Part shown: positions 1-8,695 of the stretch, piece after piece
Position numbering within the stretch: position 1 is the stretch's first letter
How the letters are laid out: the number at the start of each line of letters is the position of its first letter
Assembly (NCBI RefSeq): GCF_004364345.1
Contig: NZ_SOCA01000002.1
Span: forward strand, 819,711-883,710
Reading direction: 5' to 3'
DNA length: 64,000 nt
Origin: Prosthecobacter fusiformis
Lineage (GTDB): Bacteria > Verrucomicrobiota > Verrucomicrobiia > Verrucomicrobiales > Verrucomicrobiaceae
Program-made: the position numbers and the translations under genes
Notes under the pieces: model-generated
Told to the model about the DNA's origin: nothing
What the model saw: only the letters and a program-made list of their open reading frames with translations
Databases searched by the model: none

Positions 1-1
1 C

Positions 2-2008
2 AGCATGGATGCGGATGGCAAAGATGTGGAACTCTTCTGTTACGGATTCCGAAATGAATTCGACATCACATTCGACCTCAGCGGCGAGCTATTCACTTAT
101 GATGCCGACATGGAGTGGGACATCGGTTCTCCCTGGTACCGCCCTACTCGTGTGAACCATTGCGTGAGCGGTGCTGACTACGGCTGGCGCAGCGGCAGCG
201 GCAAGTGGCCCGGATATTACCCGGACAGCCTCCCCACCACACTGGACATCGGCCCAGGAAGCCCCACGGGTGTGGTCAGTGGCAAAGGCGCCAAATTTCC
301 CGCCAAGTATCAGCGCGCGGTATTCATCAATGACTGGACCTACGGCACCATGTGGGCCATCAACCTCCAGCCTAAAGGAGGCAGTTTTGTGGCAGAAAAA
401 GAGGAGTTTGTTTTTGGTAAACCACTGCCTCTGACAGACGTCATCATCCATCCTCAAGATGGTGCTATGTATTTCGCTGTGGGTGGTCGCCGCACTCAGT
501 CTGGAGTCTATCGTGTGATCTATGCCGGGAAAGAATCCACGGCACCCGTGGAGGCATTGCCAATGGATGAGGAAGCCCACACGCGCCTCACCTTGGAAAC
601 CCTGCACGCGGAAGGTGGCGATCCTCAAAAGACCCTTGCCACAGCCTGGCCCTACCTGAGCCACAGCGACCGCCATGTGCGTTATGCGGCTCGTGTCGCT
701 ATTGAAAAGCTGCCCAAGGATCTCTGGCAGGAAAAGGCACTGGCAGAAACTCAGCCTATGGCCGTCATCGAAGGCATCATTGCCCTTGCGCGGGTCAACG
801 GGACGAAGAGCGAAGCCCCATCTGAAAAGCCAGCCGCAGGTTCTTCATCGCCGAGCCTCAGTGACGTTGCCCCCGAAAACGTAGAGCTTCAGTTGAAAAT
901 GCTGGAGACTCTCAGTCGCCTGGAAGGTGCAGAATTGAGCCTCAATCAGCACCTCGGTGCTTTGCGTGCTTTGCAGCTCGTCTTCACCCGTCTCGGCAAA
1001 CCTGCTCCAGAAGTTTGTGAAGCGATTGTGGAAAAACTGGAGCCGCTTTTTCCAAGTGAGAATGAAAGCATCAACCGTGAGCTTTGCCAGATTCTCATCG
1101 CCCTGGATTCTACACAGGCCCCAGCCAAGACGATTGCTCTGATGGCCACTGCCAAAGACGACTTCCAGGCCGTTGCCACAGATGCCGTGCTCAGTCGCAA
1201 TGATGGTTATGCCAACGCTGCCCGTGCCGCTGCTGGCAGCCGCCCAAACTCCCAGCAGATCGCCTACATGTTCGCGCTGCGGAATGCCAAGGCCGGCTGG
1301 ACGCCAGAGTTGCGCAAGACCTTCTTCTCCTGGTTCCCTCGCGCCCGCACATGGAAGGGTGGCAACAGTTTCAAGGGTTTCATCGAAAACATCCGCAAGG
1401 ATTCCCTGGCCACATTTGTGCCAGAGTCGGAACTAGCAGAACTGGATGCCATCAGCAGCAAAGTGGAGGGTGCCGACATCCCCAATTACGTCGCACCCAA
1501 AGGACCGGGTAAAGCCTGGTCGGTGGATGAGGTTGTCGCCCTTACATCCGGCGGACTCAAAGGCCGCGACTTCAAAAATGGCGAGGCCATGTACCGCAGC
1601 GTCATGTGCGCCACTTGCCACCGCTTCAACGGTGACGGCGGCAGTATCGGTCCGGACCTCACCGGCAGTGGCAACCGTTATACCATGCGCGACCTCATGG
1701 AAAACATCGTGGATCCCAGCAAGGTTATTTCCGACCAGTATGACAGTCACCAAATCACCAAAAAGGACGGCAGTACCATCCTGGGCCGCATCGTCGTCGA
1801 GGAGAATGGCAAGGTCTTCGTGATGGCCAATCCCTTCGCCCCGAATGACCAACTCGCCATCAATGTGAGCGAGATCGCCAGCAAAGAAACGCGCCAGGTT
1901 TCCATGATGCCTCCCGGCCTCATCAACGCCCTCAACCAGGACGAACTCCTCGACCTGATCGCCTATCTCATCAGCGGCGGCAATGAGCAGGACAAGGTAT
2001 TCAAATAG
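2..2008 (+). CDS. PVC-type haem-binding dehydrogenase, 5' partial
   Basis: The reading frame is open to the left edge, so the N-terminus lies outside the window. The visible part starts inside a beta-propeller of the glucose/sorbosone dehydrogenase type. A middle region rich in helices that looks like HEAT repeats follows (about residues 190-470). The end is a cytochrome c-like domain with a CATCH haem motif near 1607-1621 and the segment GPDLTGSGNRYTMRDLMENI, typical of the Planctomycetes/Verrucomicrobia haem-binding domain. The family is thought to act in the periplasm in oxidising sugars or alcohols, but the substrate is unknown. Domain calls are by eye; the family assignment is firm and the substrate is not. 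Confidence 0.85.
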   Translation, partial: SMDADGKDVELFCYGFRNEFDITFDLSGELFTYDADMEWDIGSPWYRPTRVNHCVSGADYGWRSGSGKWPGYYPDSLPTTLDIGPGSPTGVVSGKGAKFPAKYQRAVFINDWTYGTMWAINLQPKGGSFVAEKEEFVFGKPLPLTDVIIHPQDGAMYFAVGGRRTQSGVYRVIYAGKESTAPVEALPMDEEAHTRLTLETLHAEGGDPQKTLATAWPYLSHSDRHVRYAARVAIEKLPKDLWQEKALAETQPMAVIEGIIALARVNGTKSEAPSEKPAAGSSSPSLSDVAPENVELQLKMLETLSRLEGAELSLNQHLGALRALQLVFTRLGKPAPEVCEAIVEKLEPLFPSENESINRELCQILIALDSTQAPAKTIALMATAKDDFQAVATDAVLSRNDGYANAARAAAGSRPNSQQIAYMFALRNAKAGWTPELRKTFFSWFPRARTWKGGNSFKGFIENIRKDSLATFVPESELAELDAISSKVEGADIPNYVAPKGPGKAWSVDEVVALTSGGLKGRDFKNGEAMYRSVMCATCHRFNGDGGSIGPDLTGSGNRYTMRDLMENIVDPSKVISDQYDSHQITKKDGSTILGRIVVEENGKVFVMANPFAPNDQLAINVSEIASKETRQVSMMPPGLINALNQDELLDLIAYLISGGNEQDKVFK

Positions 2009-2054
2009 CACATCCTACGTGGACAAATTCCCCGTGATGCTTTAAAATGGCTTC

Positions 2055-2330
2055 ATGACGGCCGCCGTTGAGCACATCAAAAAGGAGATCCGCAGTCTCG
2101 GTCCTGATGAGATCGAAGCCCTCCTGCGTGATCTCCAAAACGAGTACGTCCTGCCCCCCACTGATGACGAATTCGCCTCTATCGAAGCCGAATGGGACGC
2201 GGAAATAGACCGGCGCATGCAGGACGTTATCGAAGGCAGGGTGGAGTTGATTCCAGGCGAGGAAGCAGATCGTCAGACGGATGCTTTGTTTGCCAAATTG
2301 GGAATAACACGTCCGGTTTATCGTCCGTGA
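2055..2330 (+). CDS. Addiction module antitoxin (Unstab_antitox family)
   Basis: This 91-residue acidic protein matches the small 'putative addiction module component' family: an N-terminal helical segment with DEIEALLRDL, then the repeated pattern of W-D-x-E-I-D-R-R and a C-terminal segment with a conserved acidic linker. In this family it neutralises a RelE/ParE-like toxin encoded directly downstream. Its stop overlaps the next ATG by one base (TGATG), the usual antitoxin-toxin coupling. The toxin here is broken, so the antitoxin is an orphan. Confidence 0.8.
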   Translation: MTAAVEHIKKEIRSLGPDEIEALLRDLQNEYVLPPTDDEFASIEAEWDAEIDRRMQDVIEGRVELIPGEEADRQTDALFAKLGITRPVYRP

Positions 2331-2583
2331 TGAATTGGAAGATTCATCCTGCGGCAAAGCTGGAACATGATGATTTAATCATGTTATTCGGGGTGTTGAT
2401 GAATCTCTTGTGATCAAGTTTGAAAGAGCATATTTGCGATGCAGGTATCTGATCTGTCAGAACCCTCTGCTCTATAACGTTCGCTGGAAAGATGTGCGGC
2501 GGGTTAATTTGGCTCCTCGCTTTGATGAATACTACATCCCTTATATGACCTGGAATGAGAAGGTGGTCATCCTCGCGATGTGA
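2330..2583 (+). pseudogene. Degraded RelE/ParE-like toxin
   Basis: Translation from 2330 starts like a RelE/ParE toxin (MNWKIHPAAKLEHDD) and stops at 2413 after 27 codons. In another frame the sequence from about 2371 to 2583 continues the same protein without a stop, including NPLLYNVRWKDVRRVNLAP and the C-terminal EYYIPYMTWNEKVVILAM. The two parts together are shorter than a normal toxin of about 95-100 residues, so a frameshift plus a central deletion is likely. The C-terminal beta-strand region is well kept, which points to recent decay. No RNase activity is expected. Confidence 0.75.
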
Positions 2584-2602
2584 AGGGCCGAAGGGGGAGC
2601 TT

Positions 2603-3487
2603 TTATAGCGCCAGGTGCCCGAGGGCGAGCAGGCCGTAGTAGGTATATTCGGGGTCGAGGGTGTCGTCGGTCCAGTTGCCGTGAAAGCCGCCCTCGGCAC
2701 TCCAGAGGCTGTCCACGAAGTCGAGGCAGGGTTCGCGCACACGTTCGATGGCGGCGTCATTGCCGGAGAGGGCGTGAAGGGCTACGGCGGTGGAGAGGAG
2801 GTCCGGGATGGGGGCACCTTGTATGGCCAGGAAGCCACCTCCGGGAAGGCACTGGCGGACCAGCCACTCCACACTGGCTGGAGGTGGGGGCATTTGCAGG
2901 TGGCGGTAGAGCGATAGCATGGCGGCTGTGGCGGTGGTGGAGCCAAGGCGGATGCCGGGTTCATTGGACCAGGCTCCATCGGGTGTTTCCAGACTGTCCA
3001 TGCAGAGGGCGATGTTCATCGCATCCGGTGGCAGCAGCCCCAGGTCCTGATAGCCGCCCCAGGCAATGAGGCAGCCGTAAGCACTGCCATTCTTACGTCC
3101 AGGTGCCTGATGATAACCTCCGTCGGGGGTGCGATAGGCTTCGATGCGTTCTGCCAGTTTAACACGCGAGGCTTCGGGGAATCCAGCCATGCCAATGCCA
3201 GCCCAGCAGCGTGCGAGGCAGCACAGGTGGACAAAGTCAAGGCCTGCGCCATCCCCAAAATGGCCTAACCAGGAGCGTGTTAATTCAACGGGAGGACTGG
3301 CTTGTAAAGCCATGAGGCCTTCCATGCCAAAGACCGTGTAATAGAGATCCGGTTTACCGTCACGGTCCATGAATCCGCCATCCGGGTGGAGGCGGGAGTT
3401 TAAAAAAGTGGCAACAAGCTCTGTGGATTCACCCAGGAGCTTGGGGGCCACCCTGGCGACCTGAAGCATTTCGAGTCTGAAGGACAT
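2603..3487 (-). CDS. Prenyltransferase/squalene-cyclase-like repeat protein
   Basis: The protein (about 294 residues from the chosen ATG) is made of alpha-alpha barrel repeats with the typical motifs DGGF, PDGGYHQ, PDGAW, PGGGF and EGGFHGNW at regular spacing, as in prenyltransferase beta subunits and squalene-hopene cyclases. It is far shorter than a cyclase and resembles protein prenyltransferase-like beta subunits. The start at 3487 (MSFRLEML) is preferred over an upstream ATG at 3589 because the latter overlaps the neighbouring lactonase gene by about 95 bases. With the chosen start the genes are 7 bases apart and probably cotranscribed. The substrate is unknown. Confidence 0.72.
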   Translation of the reverse strand: MSFRLEMLQVARVAPKLLGESTELVATFLNSRLHPDGGFMDRDGKPDLYYTVFGMEGLMALQASPPVELTRSWLGHFGDGAGLDFVHLCCLARCWAGIGMAGFPEASRVKLAERIEAYRTPDGGYHQAPGRKNGSAYGCLIAWGGYQDLGLLPPDAMNIALCMDSLETPDGAWSNEPGIRLGSTTATAAMLSLYRHLQMPPPPASVEWLVRQCLPGGGFLAIQGAPIPDLLSTAVALHALSGNDAAIERVREPCLDFVDSLWSAEGGFHGNWTDDTLDPEYTYYGLLALGHLAL

Positions 3488-3494
3488 GCTTTTT

Positions 3495-4346
3495 TTATCC
3501 GGCAAACGCAACGCTGGGCACGCCCTGAGCACCTGGACGGCAGACGAAGAGACGGCCGGCATGGGCTTCTTCCAGGTCACCTTTGACACCTGTCGTTACG
3601 TAGAGATCACGCAGCTCCGGGCCACCAAAGGCGCAGGCCGTTGTCTCGACACAGGGGAAATCAATCTGCTGCACCACCTGCGAAGTGGCCGGATCAAAAC
3701 AGACAACCTTGGCCCCATGACAGAAGGCGATCCAGAGGCGGTCCTCACTGTCGATCGTCATTCCGTCGGGGCTGCTGGAATCTGCGCTGGTATCCCAAAT
3801 GACACGCTCGTTGCTGATGTCAGCAGTGGTAATATCGAAGTCAAAGGCACGGATCTTTTTACTCGGCGTATCGATGTAGAACATGGTTTCGCCGTCGCGG
3901 CTCCAGATGATGCCGTTGGAATTGGTCACTGGGCCGAATTTCTTTTCCACCGTGAGATCTTTGCGGAGACAATAAAGGGAGGCATCCGGGCGTTTCTTGA
4001 GGCAGATCGTGCCTGCCCAAAAACGGCCGAGGGGGTCGCACTTGCCGTCATTAAAGCGGTTGTCGAGGAGATCCGGCTCAGGATCGGCAATCGGGGTGCT
4101 GATTCCTGTTTCTTCATCCAGGAAAAAGAAACCCTGATCCCCCGCCCAGACGAGGCCGCCTTTTTCGCGGACCACCACCGTGCCTACACGCTGGCCTACA
4201 TCCCAGATCTTTTCCTCCCCGGTGGCTGGGTAGAAGGCGATGATCTTATAGCTTTCGATGTCCACATAAAGCAGACGGTTTTTGTCCCAGATCGGGCCTT
4301 CGCCCCAGACGGAAGTGTATGTGCCGACAATTTCAGGTTTGGTCAT
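3495..4346 (-). CDS. SMP-30/gluconolactonase/LRE family protein
   Basis: A six-bladed beta-propeller of the SMP-30/regucalcin family, of about 283 residues, which is normal length. The usual metal-site motifs are visible: the glutamate in WGEGP near the N-terminus, the asparagine in NSNGI in the middle and the aspartate in SPDGM further on. Family members hydrolyse sugar lactones such as gluconolactone in the cytoplasm, or act on related lactones. I take the ATG at 4346 rather than the GTG two codons earlier. It lies just upstream of the prenyltransferase-like gene in the same direction. The exact lactone substrate cannot be read from sequence. Confidence 0.85.
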   Translation of the reverse strand: MTKPEIVGTYTSVWGEGPIWDKNRLLYVDIESYKIIAFYPATGEEKIWDVGQRVGTVVVREKGGLVWAGDQGFFFLDEETGISTPIADPEPDLLDNRFNDGKCDPLGRFWAGTICLKKRPDASLYCLRKDLTVEKKFGPVTNSNGIIWSRDGETMFYIDTPSKKIRAFDFDITTADISNERVIWDTSADSSSPDGMTIDSEDRLWIAFCHGAKVVCFDPATSQVVQQIDFPCVETTACAFGGPELRDLYVTTGVKGDLEEAHAGRLFVCRPGAQGVPSVAFAG

Positions 4347-4450
4347 GCACACGTGATAGGCGGGAGGAAGTGGAGGTCAAGGCATGAGGGAACATGAGGT
4401 TCAGGTCAGACAAAATTGGCCGACCTGAATCCTATCGCGGGACATGGTGA

Positions 4451-4969
4451 TTACCTGTCTTTCAGCCGTGTAAATGTTTTGGCTTCGCCGAAAAGTTTAT
4501 CCCAGTCTGGAGACTTGTCCTGGAGGGCTTTTTGAGTCGCAGCGGCGCTGACCGTATGCTCACCTTCTGTTTTCAACGGCCGGATCTGCATCTTGTCCCC
4601 AGCGGCTTTTTCGACCAGGAGCAGGGTATAGGTGGGCGTATCGTTTTTCGGCAGACCGTCTTCAAAGGTGGCGGCGAGCTTAACCTGCCAGACGTCTTTT
4701 CCCCCTACTTTTAATGGCCGGACTTCAAAGTAGGAACTGCCCTTGGAACCGACGGGATAGTTGAGCATGAAGGCATCCTGTCCGATGGGGGCAAGCACAG
4801 CAAATTCACGCCCTCGTGCATCGCCGGTTTCATCTTCACTCATCCAGACGCCGGCCACTTCTGGGTCAGCCATGACAAAACCGCCTGTAAAGACGGGTTC
4901 GGTAAACAGACAGGATGAAAGCCCCAGGGCGAGAGTGGCTGTGGCGAGAAGTTTGAAGATGGATTTCAT
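4451..4969 (-). CDS. Predicted lipoprotein of unknown function
   Basis: A 172-residue protein with a clear lipoprotein signal: a basic start (MKSIFK), a hydrophobic stretch and the lipobox LSSC at about residues 17-20. The mature part has no motif that I recognise; it is mixed alpha/beta with several lysine-rich strands and ends in a helical segment containing DKLFGEAKTF. It stands alone, with about 100 bases to the lactonase gene and a wide gap upstream. It is probably anchored in the inner or outer membrane facing the periplasm. Function unknown. Confidence 0.7.
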   Translation of the reverse strand: MKSIFKLLATATLALGLSSCLFTEPVFTGGFVMADPEVAGVWMSEDETGDARGREFAVLAPIGQDAFMLNYPVGSKGSSYFEVRPLKVGGKDVWQVKLAATFEDGLPKNDTPTYTLLLVEKAAGDKMQIRPLKTEGEHTVSAAATQKALQDKSPDWDKLFGEAKTFTRLKDR

Positions 4970-5204
4970 GAGAATTAGGCCGCAATGTTGGGCGCATCTA
5001 AAGGAGACTGTGTTTTTTGCAGAGTATTCAAAAGTTTGTCTCTAAATCATGCAGCCAGCACGATTAAAGCGACCCTTTGTGGTGCATGATGCAATTAATG
5101 GGTGGGAGCTGTACCGATCTGCCTGGGAAAAAGACGATGGCACGCTCCTTGCCCTAACCAATTGCAGTGTGGCGACTGCCATGCCCAACTCAACCTATCG
5201 CATC

Positions 5205-5507
5205 ATGAAACGCATTTTTATTACACTCATTGCCATCTCTTCGCTGGCCTCTTGCGCCACTGGTCCTAACGCACAGACCGGAACCGTCGTCGGCGGTCTG
5301 GGCGGTGCAGCCTTAGGCGGTATCGTCGGCAATCAAAGTGGTCGTGGCCTGGAAGGCGCTGCCATCGGTGCTGGTCTCGGAGCCCTAGCTGGAAATGCCA
5401 TTGGCAACTCCCAGGACCAACGGAATTATCAGCGCGGTCGCTACTACAACAATGGTCGTTATTACAACCAGCGTGGCTATCGGAACAACCGTTACTATTA
5501 CTATTGA
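5205..5507 (+). CDS. Small glycine-zipper lipoprotein
   Basis: The ATG at 5205 gives a 100-residue protein with a lipoprotein signal peptide (lipobox LASC) followed by a glycine zipper (GGLGGAALGGIVGNQSGRG and GAAIGAGLGALAGNAIGN), then a tail very rich in Tyr, Arg and Asn. Glycine-zipper lipoproteins of the YMGG/OsmB/SlyB type sit in the outer membrane or envelope and are often stress-linked. An upstream in-frame start at 5049 would add 52 residues before the signal peptide and is rejected. It converges with the antiporter gene, leaving only 11 bases between stops. Confidence 0.78.
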   Translation: MKRIFITLIAISSLASCATGPNAQTGTVVGGLGGAALGGIVGNQSGRGLEGAAIGAGLGALAGNAIGNSQDQRNYQRGRYYNNGRYYNQRGYRNNRYYYY

Positions 5508-5518
5508 TACATGATGAA

Positions 5519-7210
5519 TCAGAGGACGCGCCCTTGCTCCACAACAGCTCGGGCCGCCTCAATTTCATCATTGATCACTACCGTGGCACCGAAGCGTTTC
5601 AAGCGTTCAACGTCTGAAGCGAATCTTGCCCTTGCGAGCACCGGAATATCCTTTCGGTGCTCGCGTATTTGTGACAAGGCCTGCAAGGTCAATGTGGCAT
5701 CAGGGAAGGTAAAGGCGACCATGCGGGCTTCAGAAAGACGGGTGAGTTCCCAGGTTTCCGCATGGGCGGCGTCGGCAAAGAGGACGGCCTGACCTTGACG
5801 CTTTAACAGGCTCACTGTTTCTGCATTCAGTTCTACGATGAGTGTGGAGACACCTTCGTCGTGTAGAGACTTGTTCAGTTGCTGTCCTACCGGACCATAT
5901 CCGCAGATGATGGCGTGATCATGCATCACACTCATCTTTTGGCGCATGGGGGCAGATTCAGGAAGAGCAGGTTTTTTTCTTCCCCAGCCGAGTTTTTCCA
6001 AACGAGTTCCAAGAGGTTCTCCGGCGCGCATCAAAGCGGGAAGAAGCCCCATGCTGAGCGCGGCGCTGGCGATGAATGTCTGTTGGGTGCCGGAATCCCA
6101 AACTCCCGCGTGGCCGGCCTTCTGTAACAGTACCAAGGAAAACTCCCCTGCGCTGCAAAGTCCCAAACCGGCCATCAGTGACTGCCGGTGAGCTAGGCCG
6201 AGTAGGCGTGCAATGAGGGTGATCAATCCAGCCTTGGCCACCATGATGACTGTCGTGAGGGCCAGGATGGGTTTCCAATATATGGCTGCCACTTGAAGGT
6301 CGATCATCAATCCCACCGAGACAAAGAACAGGGTGAGAAAAAGATCCTTGATGGGCATGATGTCCGCAAGGATGCGATGTTTGAAGATGGATTCGCTGAC
6401 GGCCAAGCCAGCGACAAAGGCCCCCAGGGCAAGGCCAAGCTGAAGAAGGCCCCCGATGAAAGCCAAGCCGAGGCAGGAGCCGACGACACTCAGGGTGAAG
6501 AGCTCACGGTTACGGGTGCGGGTGACGGCATTCAGCAGCATGGGAATGACCCAGCGTGCGGCTACGCCAGCGAGGATGACAAAGAGGCCACCTCGCCCCA
6601 GCAGTGAGCCGACGCGCTGCCAAATGCTCTGGTCTGCACCGCCTTCATGAAGAAGAAGGGGAAGGACCAGGAAAAAGACAATGATGAAGAGATCCTGGAA
6701 AATGGCCACCGCCAGGGCCATTCGTGCACCCGTGCTGGATTCGAGACCCAAATCCTGAAATGTTTTTAAACTGACCGCAGTGGAACTCATGGCCAGAGCC
6801 ACGGCCAGCAGGATTGCACCTGTCATCGAAAGACCACCGATCCAAGCGCCTGCACCGGCAATAAGGATGCACAATCCCATCTGCCAACCACCCCCGACGA
6901 AAGCTAGGCGCCGGACGTAACGCAGGTCACTCAAGGAAAACTCCATGCCCAGGGTGAACATGAGCAACATCACACCAAACTCTGACATTTGTGCAATGCG
7001 TGCTTCAGATTCGCCACCACCCAGCAGATCCAAAACGCCGCTATTGGCGACGATGACACCGCAGATGAAGTATCCCGCCAGGAGGGACTGCTGAAGTTTT
7101 AGCAACAGCAGGGAGACAAAGACCACCGTGGTGAGCATGACCGCCAGGAGTGTAAAGAGAGGCGGCAGCCCCTCAGCAGCAGCGAGCAGGGGAGTCAGGC
7201 GGGGAAGCAT
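5519..7210 (-). CDS. Kef-type cation:proton antiporter with RCK/TrkA-N domain
   Basis: The first approximately 390 residues form a 12-13 helix CPA2 exchanger with the typical glycine-rich helices and the motif SSTAVSLKTFQDL; AIFQDLFI carries the conserved helix aspartate region. A linker follows, then a TrkA-N/RCK nucleotide-binding domain (IICGYGPVGQQLNKSL, a Rossmann GxGxxG-type fold) to the end at residue 563. This architecture fits KefB/KefC/YbaL-like proteins, which expel potassium or other cations in exchange for protons and are gated by a nucleotide bound to the RCK domain. It is monocistronic and convergent with the glycine-zipper gene. Confidence 0.88.
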   Translation of the reverse strand: MLPRLTPLLAAAEGLPPLFTLLAVMLTTVVFVSLLLLKLQQSLLAGYFICGVIVANSGVLDLLGGGESEARIAQMSEFGVMLLMFTLGMEFSLSDLRYVRRLAFVGGGWQMGLCILIAGAGAWIGGLSMTGAILLAVALAMSSTAVSLKTFQDLGLESSTGARMALAVAIFQDLFIIVFFLVLPLLLHEGGADQSIWQRVGSLLGRGGLFVILAGVAARWVIPMLLNAVTRTRNRELFTLSVVGSCLGLAFIGGLLQLGLALGAFVAGLAVSESIFKHRILADIMPIKDLFLTLFFVSVGLMIDLQVAAIYWKPILALTTVIMVAKAGLITLIARLLGLAHRQSLMAGLGLCSAGEFSLVLLQKAGHAGVWDSGTQQTFIASAALSMGLLPALMRAGEPLGTRLEKLGWGRKKPALPESAPMRQKMSVMHDHAIICGYGPVGQQLNKSLHDEGVSTLIVELNAETVSLLKRQGQAVLFADAAHAETWELTRLSEARMVAFTFPDATLTLQALSQIREHRKDIPVLARARFASDVERLKRFGATVVINDEIEAARAVVEQGRVL

Positions 7211-7368
7211 GGTCTGTCATGGACAAGACATGCGCTTTGCTCAAGCGGAATGAGAGAGGAACTTAAAAATCTTGGTTGAGAAAAGACCCAAAGCTATTTG
7301 GACTCGCCGGATTCCAGGCGTGAATATGGGAAAAGGCTGTCCAATAAGCGAGAATTGAGTCCTTATGT

Positions 7369-7396
7369 AAAAACAGCTCTTTCCGAGCTGTTTTTT
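7369..7396 (+). terminator. Terminator-like hairpin directly before a start codon
   Basis: An 11-bp perfect stem (arms 7369-7379 and 7385-7395, core AACAGCTC/GAGCTGTT) with a 5-base loop is followed by a T-rich run. This is the form of an intrinsic terminator. It ends only 7 bases before the ATG at 7403 and would include the ribosome-binding region. It could terminate a short leader transcript or act as an attenuator. Confidence 0.6.
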
Positions 7397-7402
7397 ATTT
7401 TT

Positions 7403-8638
7403 ATGAACCGCCGTTTATTTCTAACACAAGCTCTCGCTGCCAGCGCCCTCCCTTCCTTCATTTCGGCTGCCGATGCCGCTCCGAAAAAGAAGATCCTGCT
7501 GCGCTCCTCCTGGCAGACGGAAAATATTGGAGACATCGCGCATACGCCGGGGATGTTGAAGCTTTTGGAAACCTACCTGCCGGAGTATGAGGTCACTCTG
7601 TGGCCAGGTAGCGTGGAGAATGGGGTGGACAAAATGCTGATGAAGCGTTTTCCAAAACTCAAGATCCTGGCCAAGGGTGACACGGCGAAAGAAGAGGCTT
7701 TCAAGAGCCATGACTTCCTGCTTCATGGTTCAGGCCCAGGCATCTCCAGCGGGAGCATTGTTGACTGGACACAAAAGACCGGAGGCAAGCCCTACGGCAT
7801 CGCTGGGGTAACCTGGGGCTACATAAATGCCAAGGCGGGGCTGGAGGTGATCAATGGCTCCCAATTCACCTTTTTCCGGGATTCAGTTTCGCTGGAGACG
7901 GCGAAGAAACTAGAAGCGACCTGCCCGATCATGGAGTTCGGACCGGATGCGACGTTTGCCTGCGATCTGGTTTCCGATGAACCTGCAGCGGCTTGGTTAA
8001 AGGAAGTCGGCCTTGAAGATGGCAAGTTCGTTTGCTGCATTCCGAAGCTGCGGCGCACGCCGTATTGGGAGATCAAAAAGCATGTGCCCTTCAATGAAAA
8101 GTCCCATGCATACAATGAGAAAATGAAGGAGCACGACATCGCTCCTCTGCGTAATGCGGTGATTGCGGTGGTGCGTGAAACCTCAATGAAGGTCCTGCTG
8201 TGCCCGGAAGATGCGAGCCAGATGAAACTGAACAAGGAGATGATCTACGACAAGCTGCCTGCGGATGTGAAAGACCGGGTGGTGTGGCGTGAGCAATACT
8301 GGCTGACGGACTTTGCCCAAGGAGTCTATAACCGTTGTGCGGGCTTGTTCGGCAATGAGCAACACAGCCCCATCCTGTGCATCGGTCATGGCATTCCCGC
8401 CATCGTCTGCCGCTATAAGGAGCAGACAAGCAAGGGCTTTATGTGGAAAGATATCGGTCTTTCGGAATGGCTTTTCGACCATGACAAAGACGAGGCGGAA
8501 AAAGGTCTGACACCGGCCGTTCTGGCGATCATCAATGACCAAGCTGCTGCGCGAGCCAAGGCGCTCAAGGCCAAGGGCATCGCCGATGACCGGATGAAGC
8601 GGATGATGACTGTCCTCCGTGAGGAGCTGGAAAAGTAG
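7403..8638 (+). CDS. Polysaccharide pyruvyl transferase family protein with Tat signal
   Basis: From the ATG at 7403 the protein begins MNRRLFLTQALAASALPSF, a twin-arginine-type signal followed by a hydrophobic core. The mature part starts KKILLRSSWQTENIGDIAHTPG, which matches the N-terminus of the polysaccharide pyruvyl transferase family (the N-x-G-D loop), with HGSGPGISSGS further on. Family members transfer pyruvate ketals to glycans, or act on related glycan substrates. Export by Tat would be unusual for the family. The upstream in-frame start at 7298 would run through the terminator-like hairpin and is rejected. It is followed by a strong terminator shared with the YebC gene. Confidence 0.72.
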   Translation: MNRRLFLTQALAASALPSFISAADAAPKKKILLRSSWQTENIGDIAHTPGMLKLLETYLPEYEVTLWPGSVENGVDKMLMKRFPKLKILAKGDTAKEEAFKSHDFLLHGSGPGISSGSIVDWTQKTGGKPYGIAGVTWGYINAKAGLEVINGSQFTFFRDSVSLETAKKLEATCPIMEFGPDATFACDLVSDEPAAAWLKEVGLEDGKFVCCIPKLRRTPYWEIKKHVPFNEKSHAYNEKMKEHDIAPLRNAVIAVVRETSMKVLLCPEDASQMKLNKEMIYDKLPADVKDRVVWREQYWLTDFAQGVYNRCAGLFGNEQHSPILCIGHGIPAIVCRYKEQTSKGFMWKDIGLSEWLFDHDKDEAEKGLTPAVLAIINDQAAARAKALKAKGIADDRMKRMMTVLREELEK

Positions 8639-8646
8639 GGCTAAAC

Positions 8647-8684
8647 AAAAAAAGCCCAGGCTTGAACGGCCTGGGCTTTTTTTT
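8647..8684. terminator. Bidirectional intrinsic terminator
   Basis: A stem GCCCAGG/CCTGGGC (8654-8660 and 8670-8676) with a 9-base loop is flanked by seven A on the left and eight T on the right. It therefore works in both directions and separates the two convergent genes ending at 8638 and 8696. Confidence 0.9.
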
Positions 8685-8695
8685 GGCGAATTGGT

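Noticed and set aside
3486-4397. Long open frame opposite the SMP-30 gene
   Set aside because: The minus strand encodes a clear lactonase; the plus frame has no family features and is a shadow.
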